A stretch of DNA of 64,000 bases from NCBI GenBank assembly GCA_022478985.1, contig JAKSZP010017375.1:1-64000 (forward strand), given 5' to 3'. This stretch comes from Massospora cicadina (Eukaryota > Entomophthoromycota > Entomophthoromycetes > Entomophthorales > Entomophthoraceae). The notes under the pieces are model-generated. The model ran no database searches. It was given only the letters and a program-made list of their open reading frames with translations, and was not told the DNA's origin. Below are positions 22,410 to 35,167 of the stretch, piece after piece. The position numbers and the translations under genes are program-made. Position 1 is the first letter of the stretch. Every line of letters starts with the position of its first letter.

Positions 22410-22986
22410 CTCCTTGACCATCACAGGTTGGAGGAAATTCAACAGTAAATTCATAATGGCTTGTTACTGTCCAAATTAGAAAATATGAGAATGTAGCCCA
22501 TTGAAGCTCAGAATACTTGCTTCACTTAGGCTGACCAATGGATGGAGAATTATGTTTAGGCAGTATCTACCCGTGGAGTAACAATCTAATATATTCTAGT
22601 CAATCCCCATTAGCTAAAATTCTTTCAGCATGGGGGACCTCCGCCACACCTATAAAAGGGGTGGTCCCCACTTAGGTGTTTGAAGAGAAATGGATGCGGC
22701 CTGAAGAGAAAATGCTGATGGACTCTCCAGGTTCCCTCACGTGGTTGGGGCAATTTGACTGCTTGACTTAGTGCTATTTGCCCATTTGGTATTCATAACA
22801 GTGTTACCACAATTAGCAAGGTTCCACCGAGAATTTACCAGGGTCTTTTGACTGATTTTATTATTAGTAAATTTTAAATCATGGTTATCATTATAGCAGA
22901 CTTGTAGTTGTCTGACATTTTTCCTTTTCAGCCAATTTTGCCCCAACACATTCTTAATCTGAAACTTGGAGAGCAAATTTCTGACA
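22410..22986 (-). repeat. Partial 3' LTR of element G
   Basis: It aligns with the inner three quarters of the E2 LTRs, including the family inverted repeat (22632-22669), and ends TTCTGACA like them. The outer end is missing next to the tandem repeat. Confidence 0.75.
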
Positions 22987-23640
22987 GTGTGGGTGTGTTT
23001 TTTGTCCCTTCTACCACCTTTTTTCCCCCAACTAGCTGTTTTGTGTTATTGTGATATTACTTAGCAGCTTAACAGTTCTCTTGACTGTAGCTGAGGTTCA
23101 AAATGGGCTCAAAGCTGTAAAGCAAGCAGTGAGTCGATGAAGATAAGAAGTTAGGGTGAATAAACTTCATTAAAGTAAAAGAAAAACTGTATATAGGTTG
23201 TTTGGGGACATGATGCTTAGAGGACATCCATGGCCCCATAAAATCAGTATCTTTTGCTCCCTTCCAGATCAGCTGCCTAGTTGATGCCTTTGTTGCTCTT
23301 GGTAGACATCACCCTGAAGAATGAATTGTTGTGAGTCGCGCTTTTTGATTTTACAGAAGCGGTATTGCATTTTTAGAGGGCATCTTCATTGATTCTAATG
23401 CATAAGATGCTTTTTGATCAAGCTTACCATTAGTGCCTCATAAAAATTACAATCATAAAGGTTCTAGAGTAAACTTATTGGGGCTCAATTTGGGAGTAGT
23501 GATCTCAACTCTCTTATTGTCTCAAATCCCAACAACTCCCCCAATCCATGTTGTAGAGAGATATATGGACATATTAATTAGCCATGAACTCAGTTTACCA
23601 CTGCACTTGAGTAATTTCAGCAATGGAGTGTTCATAGTTC
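22987..23640. other. Unassigned interior segment of element G
   Basis: It lies between the G LTR and the integrase tail. It has no clear match to the end of E1 or E2 pol, and it may be a further insertion or decayed 3' sequence. A 77-codon plus-strand frame at 23433-23666 has no recognisable content. Confidence 0.4.
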
Positions 23641-24430
23641 GCCTTATTGGTGAACTAATAGTGTAGGACTAAAGAATGTTGAGCTTATTCTGTTGACCTC
23701 CAATACAATGGAGTTAAAATAGGATTAGATCATCTAACTGGAAAGTCATTAAGGAGAGTCATCAAATTCTAAATGGGATCTCACCCTTTCTGTGGTGATG
23801 ACATTTCCCTGAGTGGCGAGGGCTTATGGCTGGATAATCTCATTGTCTAAGGCCTTCATTGTCAGATCAGAATTCTCAGGAACTGAGGAATCAAGTAGGG
23901 GCTGAACGCTACTTGACAGCTGAGGGTTCACCCTTATAGAGAATAGAAAGGGGACATTCTGCTTATTCAATAATAAATTATCCGGCAAGTGAGTAAAACG
24001 CTGGGTAGATAGTTGTTCCAGTGCGTAGGGTGTGAGGCGGCCATCTTTTGCAAGATAGAAACAAGTGTCCCATTAGCATGTTCCACTGCCTCATTGGTTG
24101 AGGGATTATAGGATTCTGTGAAACTTTGGTTAATCCCTAAAAGCGATGTTTGATCTTGGGCTACCTGTGAAGTGAAATTTAGCCCATTGTCCAAAAGTGA
24201 AGTTTCTGAACATCCATTCGGGCTGAAATTGGTCAGATAAGGAATATTATCCGTGGCTTTTGTGGTGGTAGCTGGAATGGGAATCGCTTTAATCCATTTG
24301 GTCAGATGGCCCTCAGCTAATAAAATGTATATGTGCCCATGTGACCAGGTGTCCAAAGGGCCCACCACATCAATGCTGACAACATTAATTGGACTTTATT
24401 GAGACACTACTGAATATTGGTAATAAGGGC
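23640..24430 (-). pseudogene. Integrase remnant of element G
   Basis: The catalytic core is recognisable: SIDVVGPLDTW (about 24375), LLDNGLNFTSQV (about 24190) and YNPSTNEAVEHANGTL (about 24080) supply the Asp, Asp and Glu positions. IISILQ-type and HWNNYLPSVLLT words follow, then a frame change into a Gln/Ser/Pro-rich tail. It inserts cDNA into the host genome. The core is open for 133 codons (24368-23967), better than the rest of G. Confidence 0.85.
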
Positions 24431-24899
24431 TAGCCTGATCTTGGGTTTGACAAGTTATACAGGCCTCTAGAACTTCCTAGATGGTTTCAACCATCCAATT
24501 CAGTGGCATCGCTTCTTTAGAATTTTATAAGACTTTTTGATGCACTGTGTACCATGGTCATGTGTCCATCAAGAATAACATTACTTCAGGAAGAAGGGAG
24601 GATATAAGAAGCCATTTTATGTCAATTTTCATACACATTTTTCTTTAATCTGGGTGTCTTGGGTCATCTTCTGTAGCTTTGATTAGGTTTCGGGAATTTT
24701 TAACTCCCACAGTTCAGGATGGCCAATTAGATCATATAGTTGGTATTTTTTGGGGGTTAAGGCAGCCAACAACTGCATCCTCAAAAGACTGTCAGCATTT
24801 TGATGGATTGCTCTTGCACGATGGACAATGGAAAATTGTAGTTATGTATTAATGCCCACCTCACTAACCGGACATTAAGTCCTTCATTTTATGCAACCA

Positions 24900-26200
24900 T
24901 TGAATTGAGGCTTTATCAGTGATTACAGTAAAATTAGGTGCCCTTAGTTGTGTCTAGAAATTCTTTATTGCTAATAAAACAGCAGGAAACTCATGCTCAG
25001 TAATACTATAATTTTGCTCATCCTTACTCAGGGTCTTGCTAAAGTAAGCCACTATGTGGTTGACTTGATCTTCAACTTGTTGAGCTATGATAGCCCTAGT
25101 TTCAAAGTCACTAGCTTTAGTAATTAGCAAGAATGGCTGGTCAAACATCAGATGAATTAAAATAGGTTTAGTACAAAGGGCAGTAATCAGTTTATTTTTT
25201 TTAGTACTAGATGGTAGTAATCAGTTTATTAAAAGCCTGTTTTGATTCAGGAAACCACTCAAAAATCACATTTTAGTAGAAGGTAGACAAGAGGTTCAGC
25301 TAAGTCAGCAAACTAAGTGATAAACAGATGATAATATCTCATTATGCCCATAGACACTTGGATATACTTGAGGCTCTGGGGGCGCGACGTCTTCTTAATG
25401 GCAGCGACTTTATTCTGGAATTGGTAAATTCCATGTATGAGACCTTGTGTCTAAGAAATTCCAAATTAAATTGGAAATAAGAGCACTTTAAAGGCTTAAG
25501 CTTTACAGAGGCCTTACTAGGATGATTAAAGACTTTCTGGAGATGATCCATGTGGCAAAAAAAGGTTCATGAGAAAACAGCAATAACATAGAGGTATACA
25601 AGGACATAGGATGGCTTTAAAAAGCCCAGAGTCTCGTCCATGGCGCTTTTGAAGGTGGCGGGCACATTAGTAAGGCCCTGAGGCACACTAGTTGGCTCGA
25701 TTAGGCCCTCATTAGCTATGAGCTCTCATTAGGGTGAATCTTCAAGTGCTAGCTCTACTTTCCAGAGCCCTCTAGCGAGATCTATAAAAGCTAAATATCT
25801 TGACCCAGCAAGTAAGTGATAGAGTCATCAATCTCGGGCAAGGGATAATTGCCTTCTTTTGGTAATAGAGTCAAGCCTTTGATAGTCCAAAGCTAAGCGA
25901 TGACTATCATCCTTCTTCCACAATAGGAAGATCTGGGAGGACCATGGGCTTCAGGAAGGCACTAGTAACCCAGCTTCATATAGCTGCTTAAGCTCAACAA
26001 CCACATGCTCTTCTTCAACCTTACTCTTTCAGTAGGGATGGGATCAAATGGGTTGAGCGTCCCCAGTCTCAACATGATGTATAACGCCATTCATTTTTTC
26101 CAATAAATATAGAAGGAGGTTGAGAAGAGGTTGAGTAATATTCTAGTAATTTCTCAATTTGGTTTTATCATTTGCTGTTGAGATCTCTCCCAATAAAGGT
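24900..26200 (-). pseudogene. Reverse transcriptase/RNase H remnant of element G
   Basis: The RNase H part (25148-24954) shows AYFSKTLSKDEQNYSITEHE. The thumb side of RT (25551-25342) shows KLKPLKCSYFQFNLEFLRHKVS. Upstream fragments to about 26200 keep RT-like spacing but are heavily broken, and I could not find an intact YxDD motif. Confidence 0.75.
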
Positions 26201-26589
26201 TTCAATTAGAGTTACCAACTGGGTTAATTTAGCTCAAAATACCTTAGATTTTCAAAGCCACAGACAACGTTGATGGCCTCTACATGAAGAAGGTGAACAT
26301 AAGAGGCTGTAGTAAAGGCCCCACTATCCTAGGTTTGTCAGTGAGGTTAGCCATCAGAACCAATATGGATCCAGAATAATCAGGATCCAAAATTCTGTAC
26401 AGGTCAGGACCTCCTTAATGGATGGTATATCCATGACTTATATTTCCAGCAATTAATCCGATTGAATATTGATATTTACCCTGGTATTGAGAATGACCTG
26501 AGACTTTGGCAGTATAGTAGTAGGCTTATGCAAAAAGAGGGACATGCCCTTTTGGACATCTACGGCAGAGGGGGTATCTTTACTTGTGA

Positions 26590-27113
26590 CCCTTTATATT
26601 ATTTTCAAACCTGTCAAATCAACTTTTTTTCGTTCTAACAGGTAAGCCCAAGCTTTGACCTCCATCTTGGGGTAATGGGAGGTCTAAAAAACCAATAGAA
26701 TCCTGTGTCATAAAAATGATAAGAATCGTTTATCATAGTGCATGATGTCAGAATAATCACAGAGAAACTGGGTTCTGAGGAGGAGGTCGTAACTCAGTTT
26801 GTCTAAAACAATGGCAGAGGTGTTTATGAAAGCTAGTCAAAGTGGATGTGCAGCGAGGAATAGACCAATGGATCAATTGCACTGTGGCCCAGCTGTGCCA
26901 TATTCCATTAGTGAGGAAAGTATGGAGCTACTTTGACACATTTCAATAATTTAAACAAAATGACATTCATGGTGGAACCACTGTTGACAATGATGTGGAC
27001 AGGGATCTTATGAACTTATACATTGACGCATGTGACTAAACTCCTAAAAAGAGGGGCAGAGTGAGAAACCTGGGGATTCATTAAAGCGTAATCAGTATTG
27101 GTTAATTTAAGAT
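26590..27113 (-). pseudogene. Protease-region remnant of element G
   Basis: A minus-strand frame near 26950-27010 reads IPVHIIVNSGSTMNVI, which fits the aspartic protease motif DSGS/DTGS with Asp changed to Asn. Element E1 starts immediately beyond, at 27114. Confidence 0.55.
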
Positions 27114-27856
27114 TGTAGGAATCCAGATTATTAGGTGTTTACTGGTGCTTGGACACGTTGGATTCCACAACCGATTTATATATATTAAGGATGAAAAACT
27201 CTGATAATCAAAACTGGGTTTTATAGGTTTTATTAGTGTTAGGGAGGAAAAGAAAATGAACCCACTCAATATCTGCCCATTAAGTATTTTAACTATATCA
27301 AGGGTCAAAGAAACTCAATGATAATTTATAAATACCTTATGCAGATCCAAATTAGGAAATATGTAATTTTAGCCTATCGAAGCTTGGAAAACTTGCTTCA
27401 TTTTGGCTGCACAATAAATGGAGATTTATTGTTAGTCAAGACATACCCATGAGGTACTGATTTGATATATTTCAGCCAAATTCCAATCATAGAAAATTAT
27501 TGTATCCTGGGGAACTCCTGCCACGCCTATAAAAGGGGTGGTCCCCACTTAGGTTTTTGCTTTTCATTAGTTGCAACCTGGGTAGAAACTTTCGATGGAC
27601 TCCCCAGGTTCCTCCATGTGGTCAGGGAAATTTGACTTTCCGACTTTGCGCTATTTTCCCGTATCTTATTAGTTAGTGTTACCCCAATTCGCGGTGTTCC
27701 ACTGAGAATTGACCAAGGTTTTTGGCTAATAAAATTAGTAATATTAAAATTGCTCTTATTATTAATGCAAAGTTGTAAATGTCCAGCATTTCCTATTTTT
27801 GGCCTATTTTGACACAAACATCTTTTTCTTGGAGCTGTGAGGGAAAATATCTGAAA
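27114..27856 (-). repeat. 3' LTR of element E1 (743 bp)
   Basis: On the plus strand it starts TGTAGGAATCC and ends TCTGAAA, where the family form is TCTGACA. It aligns fully with 36410-37161 and with both E2 LTRs. The inverted repeat lies at 27509-27546. Confidence 0.88.
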
Positions 27857-28880
27857 TCACCCCATCATGAAAGTTGGGGGTAAATAGGGCTGTAGGAAGC
27901 GGCCATGTACCTGATTGATGGTAATCCCTGTAGCCAAGGACTTTATAGAGTACTCATTGCCTTTCTTGCATGTGATGGTAAAAGGACCCTCCCAAATTGA
28001 TTCAAGCTTGCCACTTCAAGGAGTGATGCGGTTATGGTAGTATAGGACCATGTCAGACACTTGGGATGTAGGTAGGGGGTTTGGAGCTCATTGGCAGCCT
28101 GCCCTTCTTTAGTCACCATTTTTCGCTAAATTGGCAAAACCTCAGATTGGAGCTGTAGGATGCACTGAGCCAATCTTCTCATGACTTTATCAGGTTCCTC
28201 AGCTCTTAAGGAGAATACATACTAAGCTAAGAGGGCAGGTATTCCCGGCTCCCACCCATACAAGACATAGTTGGGGACATTTTCAAGATCCTGTGATAAC
28301 TAATACGGTAGGCCATAAGAGCATTAGTAAGAATTGATCCCTGTGAAGTGGATCATAAGAGGCCATTTTTCATAGAAGAGAGGCTAAGGTTCCAAATGCT
28401 CTCTTCACTGTTTTGTTTATAGATGTCTTATATGGAGCCAAGAAAGGTTGTTGGCTCCCATGGAAGTTGCTAGGATTTTACTACTCTGGAGGTGAAGTTC
28501 TTACCATCGTTGCTGAGTAGTACTTGGGGACAGCCATGACTAATGAAAATCTTTTGATGTAAAAACGTGGCTGTGGCCTCGGCCATTTGGGCAGGGAGAG
28601 CCATGGCCTGAACCCACTTAGTAAACTGGTCAATGGCTAGTAGGATAAATTTAATTCCACCAGTAATCTGTGGGAGGGGACCAACTCTTCTAGGCTGATG
28701 GTGAGAAACTGTTGTTGGGTAGTTAATTGATATAAGTATAAATCAAGAAACTGGAATGCTTCTTAAACATTAGGCAGGCACACAAGACTTCAACAATGGT
28801 TTCCATAATCCCTTCCAAATAATACTTATCTTTAATCCATTCATATGTTTTCTTTACTCCTCCATGACCAAGTGTGTAGT
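27857..28880 (-). pseudogene. Integrase remnant of element E1
   Basis: Words from the catalytic core are ILLAIDQFTKWVQAMALP (about 28640) and LLSNDGKNFTS (about 28510). The C-terminal tail near 27990-27870 contains ITINQVHGRFL. A frame change lies where the first catalytic Asp is expected. The tail and the D insertion site of E2 align here: 28020-28090 preserves the unbroken sequence. Confidence 0.8.
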
Positions 28881-28914
28881 GAGCTTCCAGGATAGCAGGT
28901 ACACGTTCTGAGGG

Positions 28915-30790
28915 CTAAAGGTAAGGTAGCCTTTTTGACCCAATCTGCTTATACAACTTCCCGCTCTCCACTTTGGTGTTGTGGGAGAGCCAGGCCAACA
29001 TTTTCTGTATGGGCTCATCCTCATCCTCCCATTCATTGGGGGTCATTAAGAGGTAATAAAACCTCTCCGCCTCACTATTATTCAAGTGAAGGACTGGTAG
29101 CCGAGTCAACCCATCAACAAGCATAAGACAGGTTCCAGCACAGTGTTCGATTTTCATGTCATAAGGCTGGAGCTTTAGAGCCCAACGAGCTAACTGGCAA
29201 GTAGGATCTTTCATGTTCTGTAACTATCTTAGGGAAGCATTTTTGGTAACCACAGTGAAATTGGTCCCATACAGAAAAGGGCGGTAGTGCTTCACAGCTA
29301 ACAGAATGGCAAGGTACTCCTTCTCTGTGATACTTTAGTTGCATTCCGCCTTTGAGAGCATCTTACTGAAATAGAATACCGGATGATCTACACCGTTTTC
29401 ATCCAATTGGGCTAAGATGACCCCAACGGCGTAGTCTAAGATGTCAGTAAACAAGAAAAAGGTTTATTATAATCAGTATGCCTCAGGTAGGACGTTGTTG
29501 TAGCAGTTTCTTCAGCGTCTTAGGAGCGGCTCCTGTTCGGCACTCCACTGAAAAGGTGTTTTTGTCAATAGCCAAACAAATGGCTCGCTGAGCTGGGTGA
29601 ACTTATGGATAAATTGATGGTAATACCCCATCATCACTAGAAATACCTGCATATACCGTAACTTTTAGGGGGAGGCATTTTTGAGATGGCTTTGACATTG
29701 TCCTGTATGGGTTGTATAACTTCTTGGGTGTTGGAGTGACCAAGGAAAACCAATTTCTTTTGGAAGAAGGTACACTTCGAGGAACATCGATGAATCCCCC
29801 TTGGGTTGGGACCATCTAGTACTAAAAAAAGGTACACTTCGAGGGTTTTAACTTGATATTTGAGTCACATAAGCGTTGAAAGACCTCCTGCTGACAATCA
29901 AGATGTTTTTAAATGTCTTTTAAACATCGTGAAGATATCAAGATAGACGATGACACAAGTTAACTTTAGTCCTGCAAAATGTGATCCATCGCATGCTAGA
30001 AAGTTACAGGTGCATTACATAACCCTTGAGGTAATCAGGTGGGTTGAAAAGACCCTCACTGCAAATGAGAGCACATTTTGCCTGGTCTATAGGGGAAAAG
30101 GCCATTTGCCAATAGTCGCTAGCCAAGTCAATGGCGGAGAAGAAGTTATTGCCAGAGATTGCGCCAGGGCGTCATCAATGCGGAGGATAGGAAAGCTATC
30201 CTCTTTAGTGAGGTTTTTTAGTTTTCAGTAGTCCACGACTACCCAATGACCTCCGTTTTTCTTTTTAATTAACAAAAGGAGGGAAGACCAAGGGCTATGT
30301 AAAGGAACTAGTAACCCCGCATCTAGTAACTGATGGAGCTCCGTCCTCATCTACTGTTTTTCCTCTTTGACTTACAGTAAGGTTTTGACATAATAGGACG
30401 GGAATCACCTACATCAATTAAGTGGCTCAAGCCCTTCATGTGGCCATAGTCAGTATCTGACTTCGATAATATGTCGCTATACCTTGTAGAAAAAGTATGG
30501 AAAATTATCAGCTCATCAGTGTCATCTGAGATATGAACGTTGGGTAAGGTAAATACCAGGTTACCCATGGGCAAGCCCAAATCATCCATAGAGCCAATGA
30601 AATGGATACGTTCAATATCCTCTATGGGGATCAATAAGCTTCTTTCAATCTCATTTTTTCTTATAACCGTGTCCTTGATGGTTAGGCTTCCCAGAAGAAA
30701 AGTAATAGGCCTCTGATAGGCTGGGTCTAATATCCCAGGCAATATCTGAGGCTCCAAGGGGCTAACACCCTCAAGACTTATGAGGTGCAA
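28915..30790 (-). pseudogene. Reverse transcriptase/RNase H remnant of element E1
   Basis: RNase H shows VGVILAQLDENGV (about 29420), HPVFYFSKMLSKAE (about 29370) and CAGTCLMLVDGLTRLP (about 29130). The RT active site near 29960 reads YLDI where YLDD is expected, so a catalytic Asp is lost. The frame at 30793-30347 (148 codons) is the protease-RT linker, which contains DDLGLPMGNLVFTLPNVHISD and aligns with E2. Confidence 0.82.
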
Positions 30791-31229
30791 CAAATAGTGG
30801 TGTGAGATTCAGAGCGTGTTTTTTGTGTCAACCACACGTTGTTCACAAGAATTAATCAAGATCTAGTCTGCAGCATAGAAAGGGATTCCGCCCATAGCAT
30901 TACTCAATCAGGCAATTTCTTTATGTTGCGCCCAGAGGTGGAATAATGAAAAGCCATAACTGAAAAGGGATATTCAACCAGGCAAGAGTATTCAAACTTG
31001 CTGGGTTCTTTTTTAATAATACTAAAGGGACATCATAGTTTAGTAATGAGAGGAAACCTTGCTTCATGTTGATTATTTCTAATGCTAATCATAAACAGGG
31101 TACTTAAAAGCACTTCATAGGTGTCGTTGTCCAAGGCCACTGCTAGGCCAATAAGATGAGCATCCCAATTCGAATAGGAAAGGAAGAGTATGCCCCAATG
31201 GCACGGGTGTTACTTGAGCCTGTGGTTCC

Positions 31230-32205
31230 AAATTTCTTGATTATATTCAAAGTCAGGCGCCAGCTTTATCTTTTTGATGAGCTTTATGGAAATTACGTTA
31301 ACGGGGAAGCCAGTATCCAAAATTGCCTTTCCTAGACTTTTTGAATGAGAAATTCAATCTTGTGAGTGTTCCACCAAAGTTAGGAGACAGGACCTATATC
31401 TCCTTGAGCCTGAAATTGGAAATTGTTTTATGAGCAGTTTCAGGGTATTTACCCAGGATGCATTTCATCGTAAGGACCCGCTGAAGAGGTAAAATTAATT
31501 CAGCTAAGAACTGATCACAATTGCTGGCAGTATCAATGACTTCTTGACACCCTAGAATTTGGAGGAGGTACATTTACTCAGGTACAGTGGTCTCATCTAC
31601 TCCTTCAGCATTAAATCGATCAGGGACCTCCATTTCCAAGGGTGATCCCAGTATGTAGTAACTAATATCATCGTAACTCTACTCAGATTCATCCCCAAGG
31701 GTATTCTCAACAACTGGCAAGGTCGCAATTGAGGTAGTGGAGATGGCCATATGAGGTTGGGTAGCTATCTTCTGACCATACATCTTCCCAGAAAGCCCTT
31801 TATTGCAAAATGAGTTGCCCATGGGTGCAAAACTAACTGCTTGGCTGGAGGGGAAGGCACAGCAGCTTTATTAAGTTCATGCGGGAGTATGGTATTAACT
31901 ACCTTACAAGCCTCCAATTTAAAGGAGGGAGTAATTTCATTTTAAGTCACATTGAGAAAGCAGGCTTCGCTGGGAGGATAGGCACAGGTGGGATTACCCT
32001 CCAAATGTTCAACAGGTAAAAGCTCTTCAATGGGTAGAACTGAAAATTAGCCTCATCTCATTTGTTGTTGCACATAATAGGAAGTTGCTAACGTCTAACA
32101 GAGCCTCTTTTATGTCTTTTATGTTTTTAAAGTGGCATTTCACTGAGATGATATGCCTGGCGAGAGAGAGTTGAGAATATAACCCAGTTAACATGGCTGC
32201 AATAG
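31230..32205 (-). pseudogene. Protease and gag C-terminal remnant of element E1
   Basis: The protease motif reads ILDTGFPVNVIS, with the catalytic triad coding at 31317-31309 intact; in E2 the same position is YTG. Upstream, 31480-32205 is the end of gag, aligning with E2 54240-54900. H1 interrupts gag at 32206. Confidence 0.75.
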
Positions 32206-33575
32206 TTTAAGTTTCAGGGAGTATCCTTTGGCTCTCGATTGAGCTATCATTCTGTTCCCAAGTAAGAAAACACTGAAGAGGATGGCGGTACCCCTCATCA
32301 CCCAGGGCAATCTCGCCCATGTAGTTAACGAGTGATGGGTGATAGCTCATCCGCTTCAGATCCCACCCCCAATTTCCTCACTCACCTTGGTAGAACTGTT
32401 GTGGGGAATCAGTGAAATCTGTGCCAAGATTAATGAACTGAAATCCTCAGATCTAATTTAGGTGGCAATCGTGCTGATGGCCAAAATTTGAATGGTTGTA
32501 AAAGCATGAATTTTGAAACATCAGCTGGATCACCTGACAGTTCTGATTTGACCCCAAAATCAGCAGAGCAAATATTGGGCACAATTGAGGAGAGTTTGAA
32601 ACCCTCCAATAGTAATTTGGGCGTTGCGCCCAATGGGCCTCTATTGACTGAATGAATGGTTAATCGACTGAGTGCGGGCAGGTTGGCCATCCTGAACCCG
32701 TTCCTAACCAAATGGTCCCATCCCTATATTGGATGGCCTTGGGGGATTCCTGTCGCTTGTCGAGCCAAACGCCATCATGCTAACTATCAGAAATGTAATT
32801 GACCCCTGGTCCAGATGTTTGAGGTCAAACTGACAGAGACTCAGCCCACTGCCAAATTTTGTGATGATGGTTCCCAAAGAATAAGCCCCCCCTCTACCAT
32901 CCTATTCATCAGTTAGGCCAAATTTGTGGATCCCAACCACACTTTTACCAATTGACCACTATTTAATCAGTTGCTAGGCACTGAGAAGATTGTTGGTTGA
33001 TTTTTCTTACTTTATTTCCCAAAATAGAAATTTTATTGAAAAAACACTAAATTATTATCTCATTCCTTTCAACCACATTCCATAAGGTGTTTACCTGGTG
33101 GTCCGCCGCTCCACACTCTGTGTGGGCCTTACCAATTCTCTTGGTTACCATGATTCCCTCTATCGCCAATTGGGCTCATAAAGTCCAAAATTTTTGGCTC
33201 TACAACCCAGTTCTCATGACCTTTTGGCAGCAATATACAGGGATTTTATGGCCCTATGTTTGCCAACTACAAGAGAAAATTCACCTCTCTTTTACCCCCA
33301 ATGAAATGGTCTTAACAACCAAGAATCTCGCAGAAACTATCCCAGTAGTTTCCACCCCTGTTACCAGAACCCCTGGGTTTGAAATCTATTCAGTGTGGCT
33401 TGCTGTTGGGATACTGTTAACCCTGACATTCCGCCACCATTTGTGGTATCCTATTTCCCAGCTTCATATCAAGTCATACAGTTGGCAATGCCTCTGGCAT
33501 TCTGGCTTGCTTTCTGGATGCTTACGCATCCTGACTGGCAGGCTGGTCTAAACTTCTTCTGCCGTTTCCATGACA
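32206..33575 (+). mobile_element. H1: solo LTR (1370 bp) inserted in E1 gag
   Basis: Exact 5-bp duplications AATAG lie at 32201-32205 and 33576-33580. E2 shows the unoccupied sequence at about 54905-54920. The right end is ATGACA. The left end is TTTAAG, where the second copy H2 has TGTAAG, so its first G has changed. The copy is oriented opposite to E1. It contains the reading frame at 33087-33575. No internal retroelement genes are present, so a solo LTR left by LTR-LTR recombination is the simplest reading. Confidence 0.85.
33087..33575 (+). pseudogene. Membrane-protein-like frame inside H1
   Basis: A frame of about 110 codons (with one shift near 33430) encodes hydrophobic segments: WALPILLVTMIPSIANW, SVWLAVGILLTLTF and, after the shift, LAMPLAFWLAFWML. 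It then runs to GLNFFCRF at the very end of the repeat. H2 carries the same series with substitutions (LLAMPLTFWLAFWVL, GLNFFCRF), so the arrangement predates the two insertions. The frame has no stop within the repeat; in H1 the stop TAG comes from the target duplication. I recognise no family. Confidence 0.5.
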
Positions 33576-33580
33576 AATAG

Positions 33581-33930
33581 CATCATCAAAGGTTAGCATG
33601 TTAGACGTTGACAAACTTTGCGCAGCGAGGTAAAATCTCTTAGCAAAGGCAGCGGTCAGTTCGCCCTCATACATGCTAAGGCGCATAAAGGCCTGTTTGT
33701 CCCTGTTATTACCCTTCTTAGAAAGAATTTAGCCTAAGTGCTTCTTTCCCCTCTGCCCAGGTATGCAGATTATCCATTTAAGGAACTATCATCTCTTATG
33801 TCAACTGACTTAAGCAAGAATGGATAATTTAAATTTTTTTTTGCTTATCATTTGCGCCATGCATGGCAAATTCATAAACATAAAAAAAGGAAGCAATGCT
33901 TCCTTCATAGGGGGGTGTACTTTTTTTAGA
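33581..33930 (-). pseudogene. Gag fragment of element E1 between H1 and F
   Basis: It aligns with E2 54915-55255, the capsid-like region. Minus-strand words such as AFMRLSMYEGEL are recognisable although broken by indels. Confidence 0.75.
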
Positions 33931-33934
33931 GGGG

Positions 33935-34994
33935 TGTTGCAAAATCAACCATCGGCTCCACTAGTATGCCAGGCCAACAAGTATGAAGACTGGTTGGCCC
34001 TTTGCCATATCGCCTTCATTGGCGTACCAACCCCTACAAGTCTGTGTCCAACCCACCAAACAACCACCAACGGCTTTGCCTTAGCCCCAGGTGTCCTGAT
34101 TGTGTGCCCCAGCAATTTCCTGCCCCCATCCTTGGCGGCTCAGGAACTTCCTAAATGCCCCACCCTCGTGACCCTACACCAAAACATCTGGAATGCCCCA
34201 GCGAGTCCATCCCCTGTCTTGGGTGGCTATGGCACTACCGTGCTGCACCCCACAAGGTCGGAGACCAGGTAGTGCATCCCCTGGTAGCCTGCTGGCCAGG
34301 TTCTCAGCAGTCCCAAGGGAGGAGGCATGGGAGCTGGCAGCAACAGCCACTCCAGGTGATTACCCGCGCCTATTGGGTATCTCCTATCCCATCTACTCCT
34401 ACTCTAGCTGACGAACTACTATCAAATAATATTAATATGGGTGCAAGAGAGATGTTTATTAGGAGGGAAGGAACGAAATTAGATACTACTTCTTGGCTAC
34501 TGCGCTCAAGTACTCTTTGTCTAATCAACACCAGAAAACCCAGCGGCCACCTGATGCCAGAACTCTATTAGATTGTCAAATTCATTCATTTATACATCAT
34601 AGCAATTACCTCCAGATCCTCTCATCTAATCACCAAATATTAATACAGGTCAATCCATCCTTAGAATAAGTTGCCAGTTGATTGTATATAAATTCATATG
34701 AATTTAAAAAACTTCGAGCATCCTTAGCATGAGTTGCTGGTGCTCAAAACTAGTTGGTAGAACCCTTTTTGGATGGTCTGTAATGTCTTCATTAGCTTTC
34801 CACCAGAAACTTCCACAACGATCTTTGTATAGCATTTTAGCAGTGAATGCCTCTTCCACTAAAACTAAAACTAATTTAAATATATATTAATGAGTAGTAT
34901 CGAATTAGGCAATTAGCTGGAAATTACGCCCAAATAACTGACACACCTAATCCTGACACTATCAGAAGGAATCCATCTGGCTAAAATCTTGACA
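33935..34994 (-). repeat. 3' LTR of element F (1060 bp)
   Basis: Plus-strand ends are TGTTGCAAAATC and ATCTTGACA. On the plus strand, antisense to the element, it contains a frame (33961 onward) with CQANKYEDWLALC and THQTTTNGFAL that recurs in the other LTR with shifts. Confidence 0.92.
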
Positions 34995-35148
34995 TTGCCC
35001 TCCCCTTAACCAGATGGTATTCCTTCAGCATGCCTACCCCAATGGTGGGCAAGACCCCAGCGCCCCCCCAAAGGAGCGCTGGTCTTAACCAGTGGATTTT
35101 GCCACTCCGTAAACAAACCTCCAATTACTCAAGCACACACCAGCGAAG

Positions 35149-35166
35149 CCCCTGTAGTGAGCACCA
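35149..35166 (-). promoter_or_regulatory. Primer-binding site of element F
   Basis: The plus strand reads CCCCTGTAGTGAGCACCA, identical to the sites of I, D and E2, one base from the LTR. Confidence 0.9.
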
Positions 35167-35167
35167 C

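Noticed and set aside
22645..22660. TATAAAAGG as the promoter of the family-2 elements
   Set aside because: It lies on the strand opposite to element transcription. It is reported only as part of an inverted repeat.
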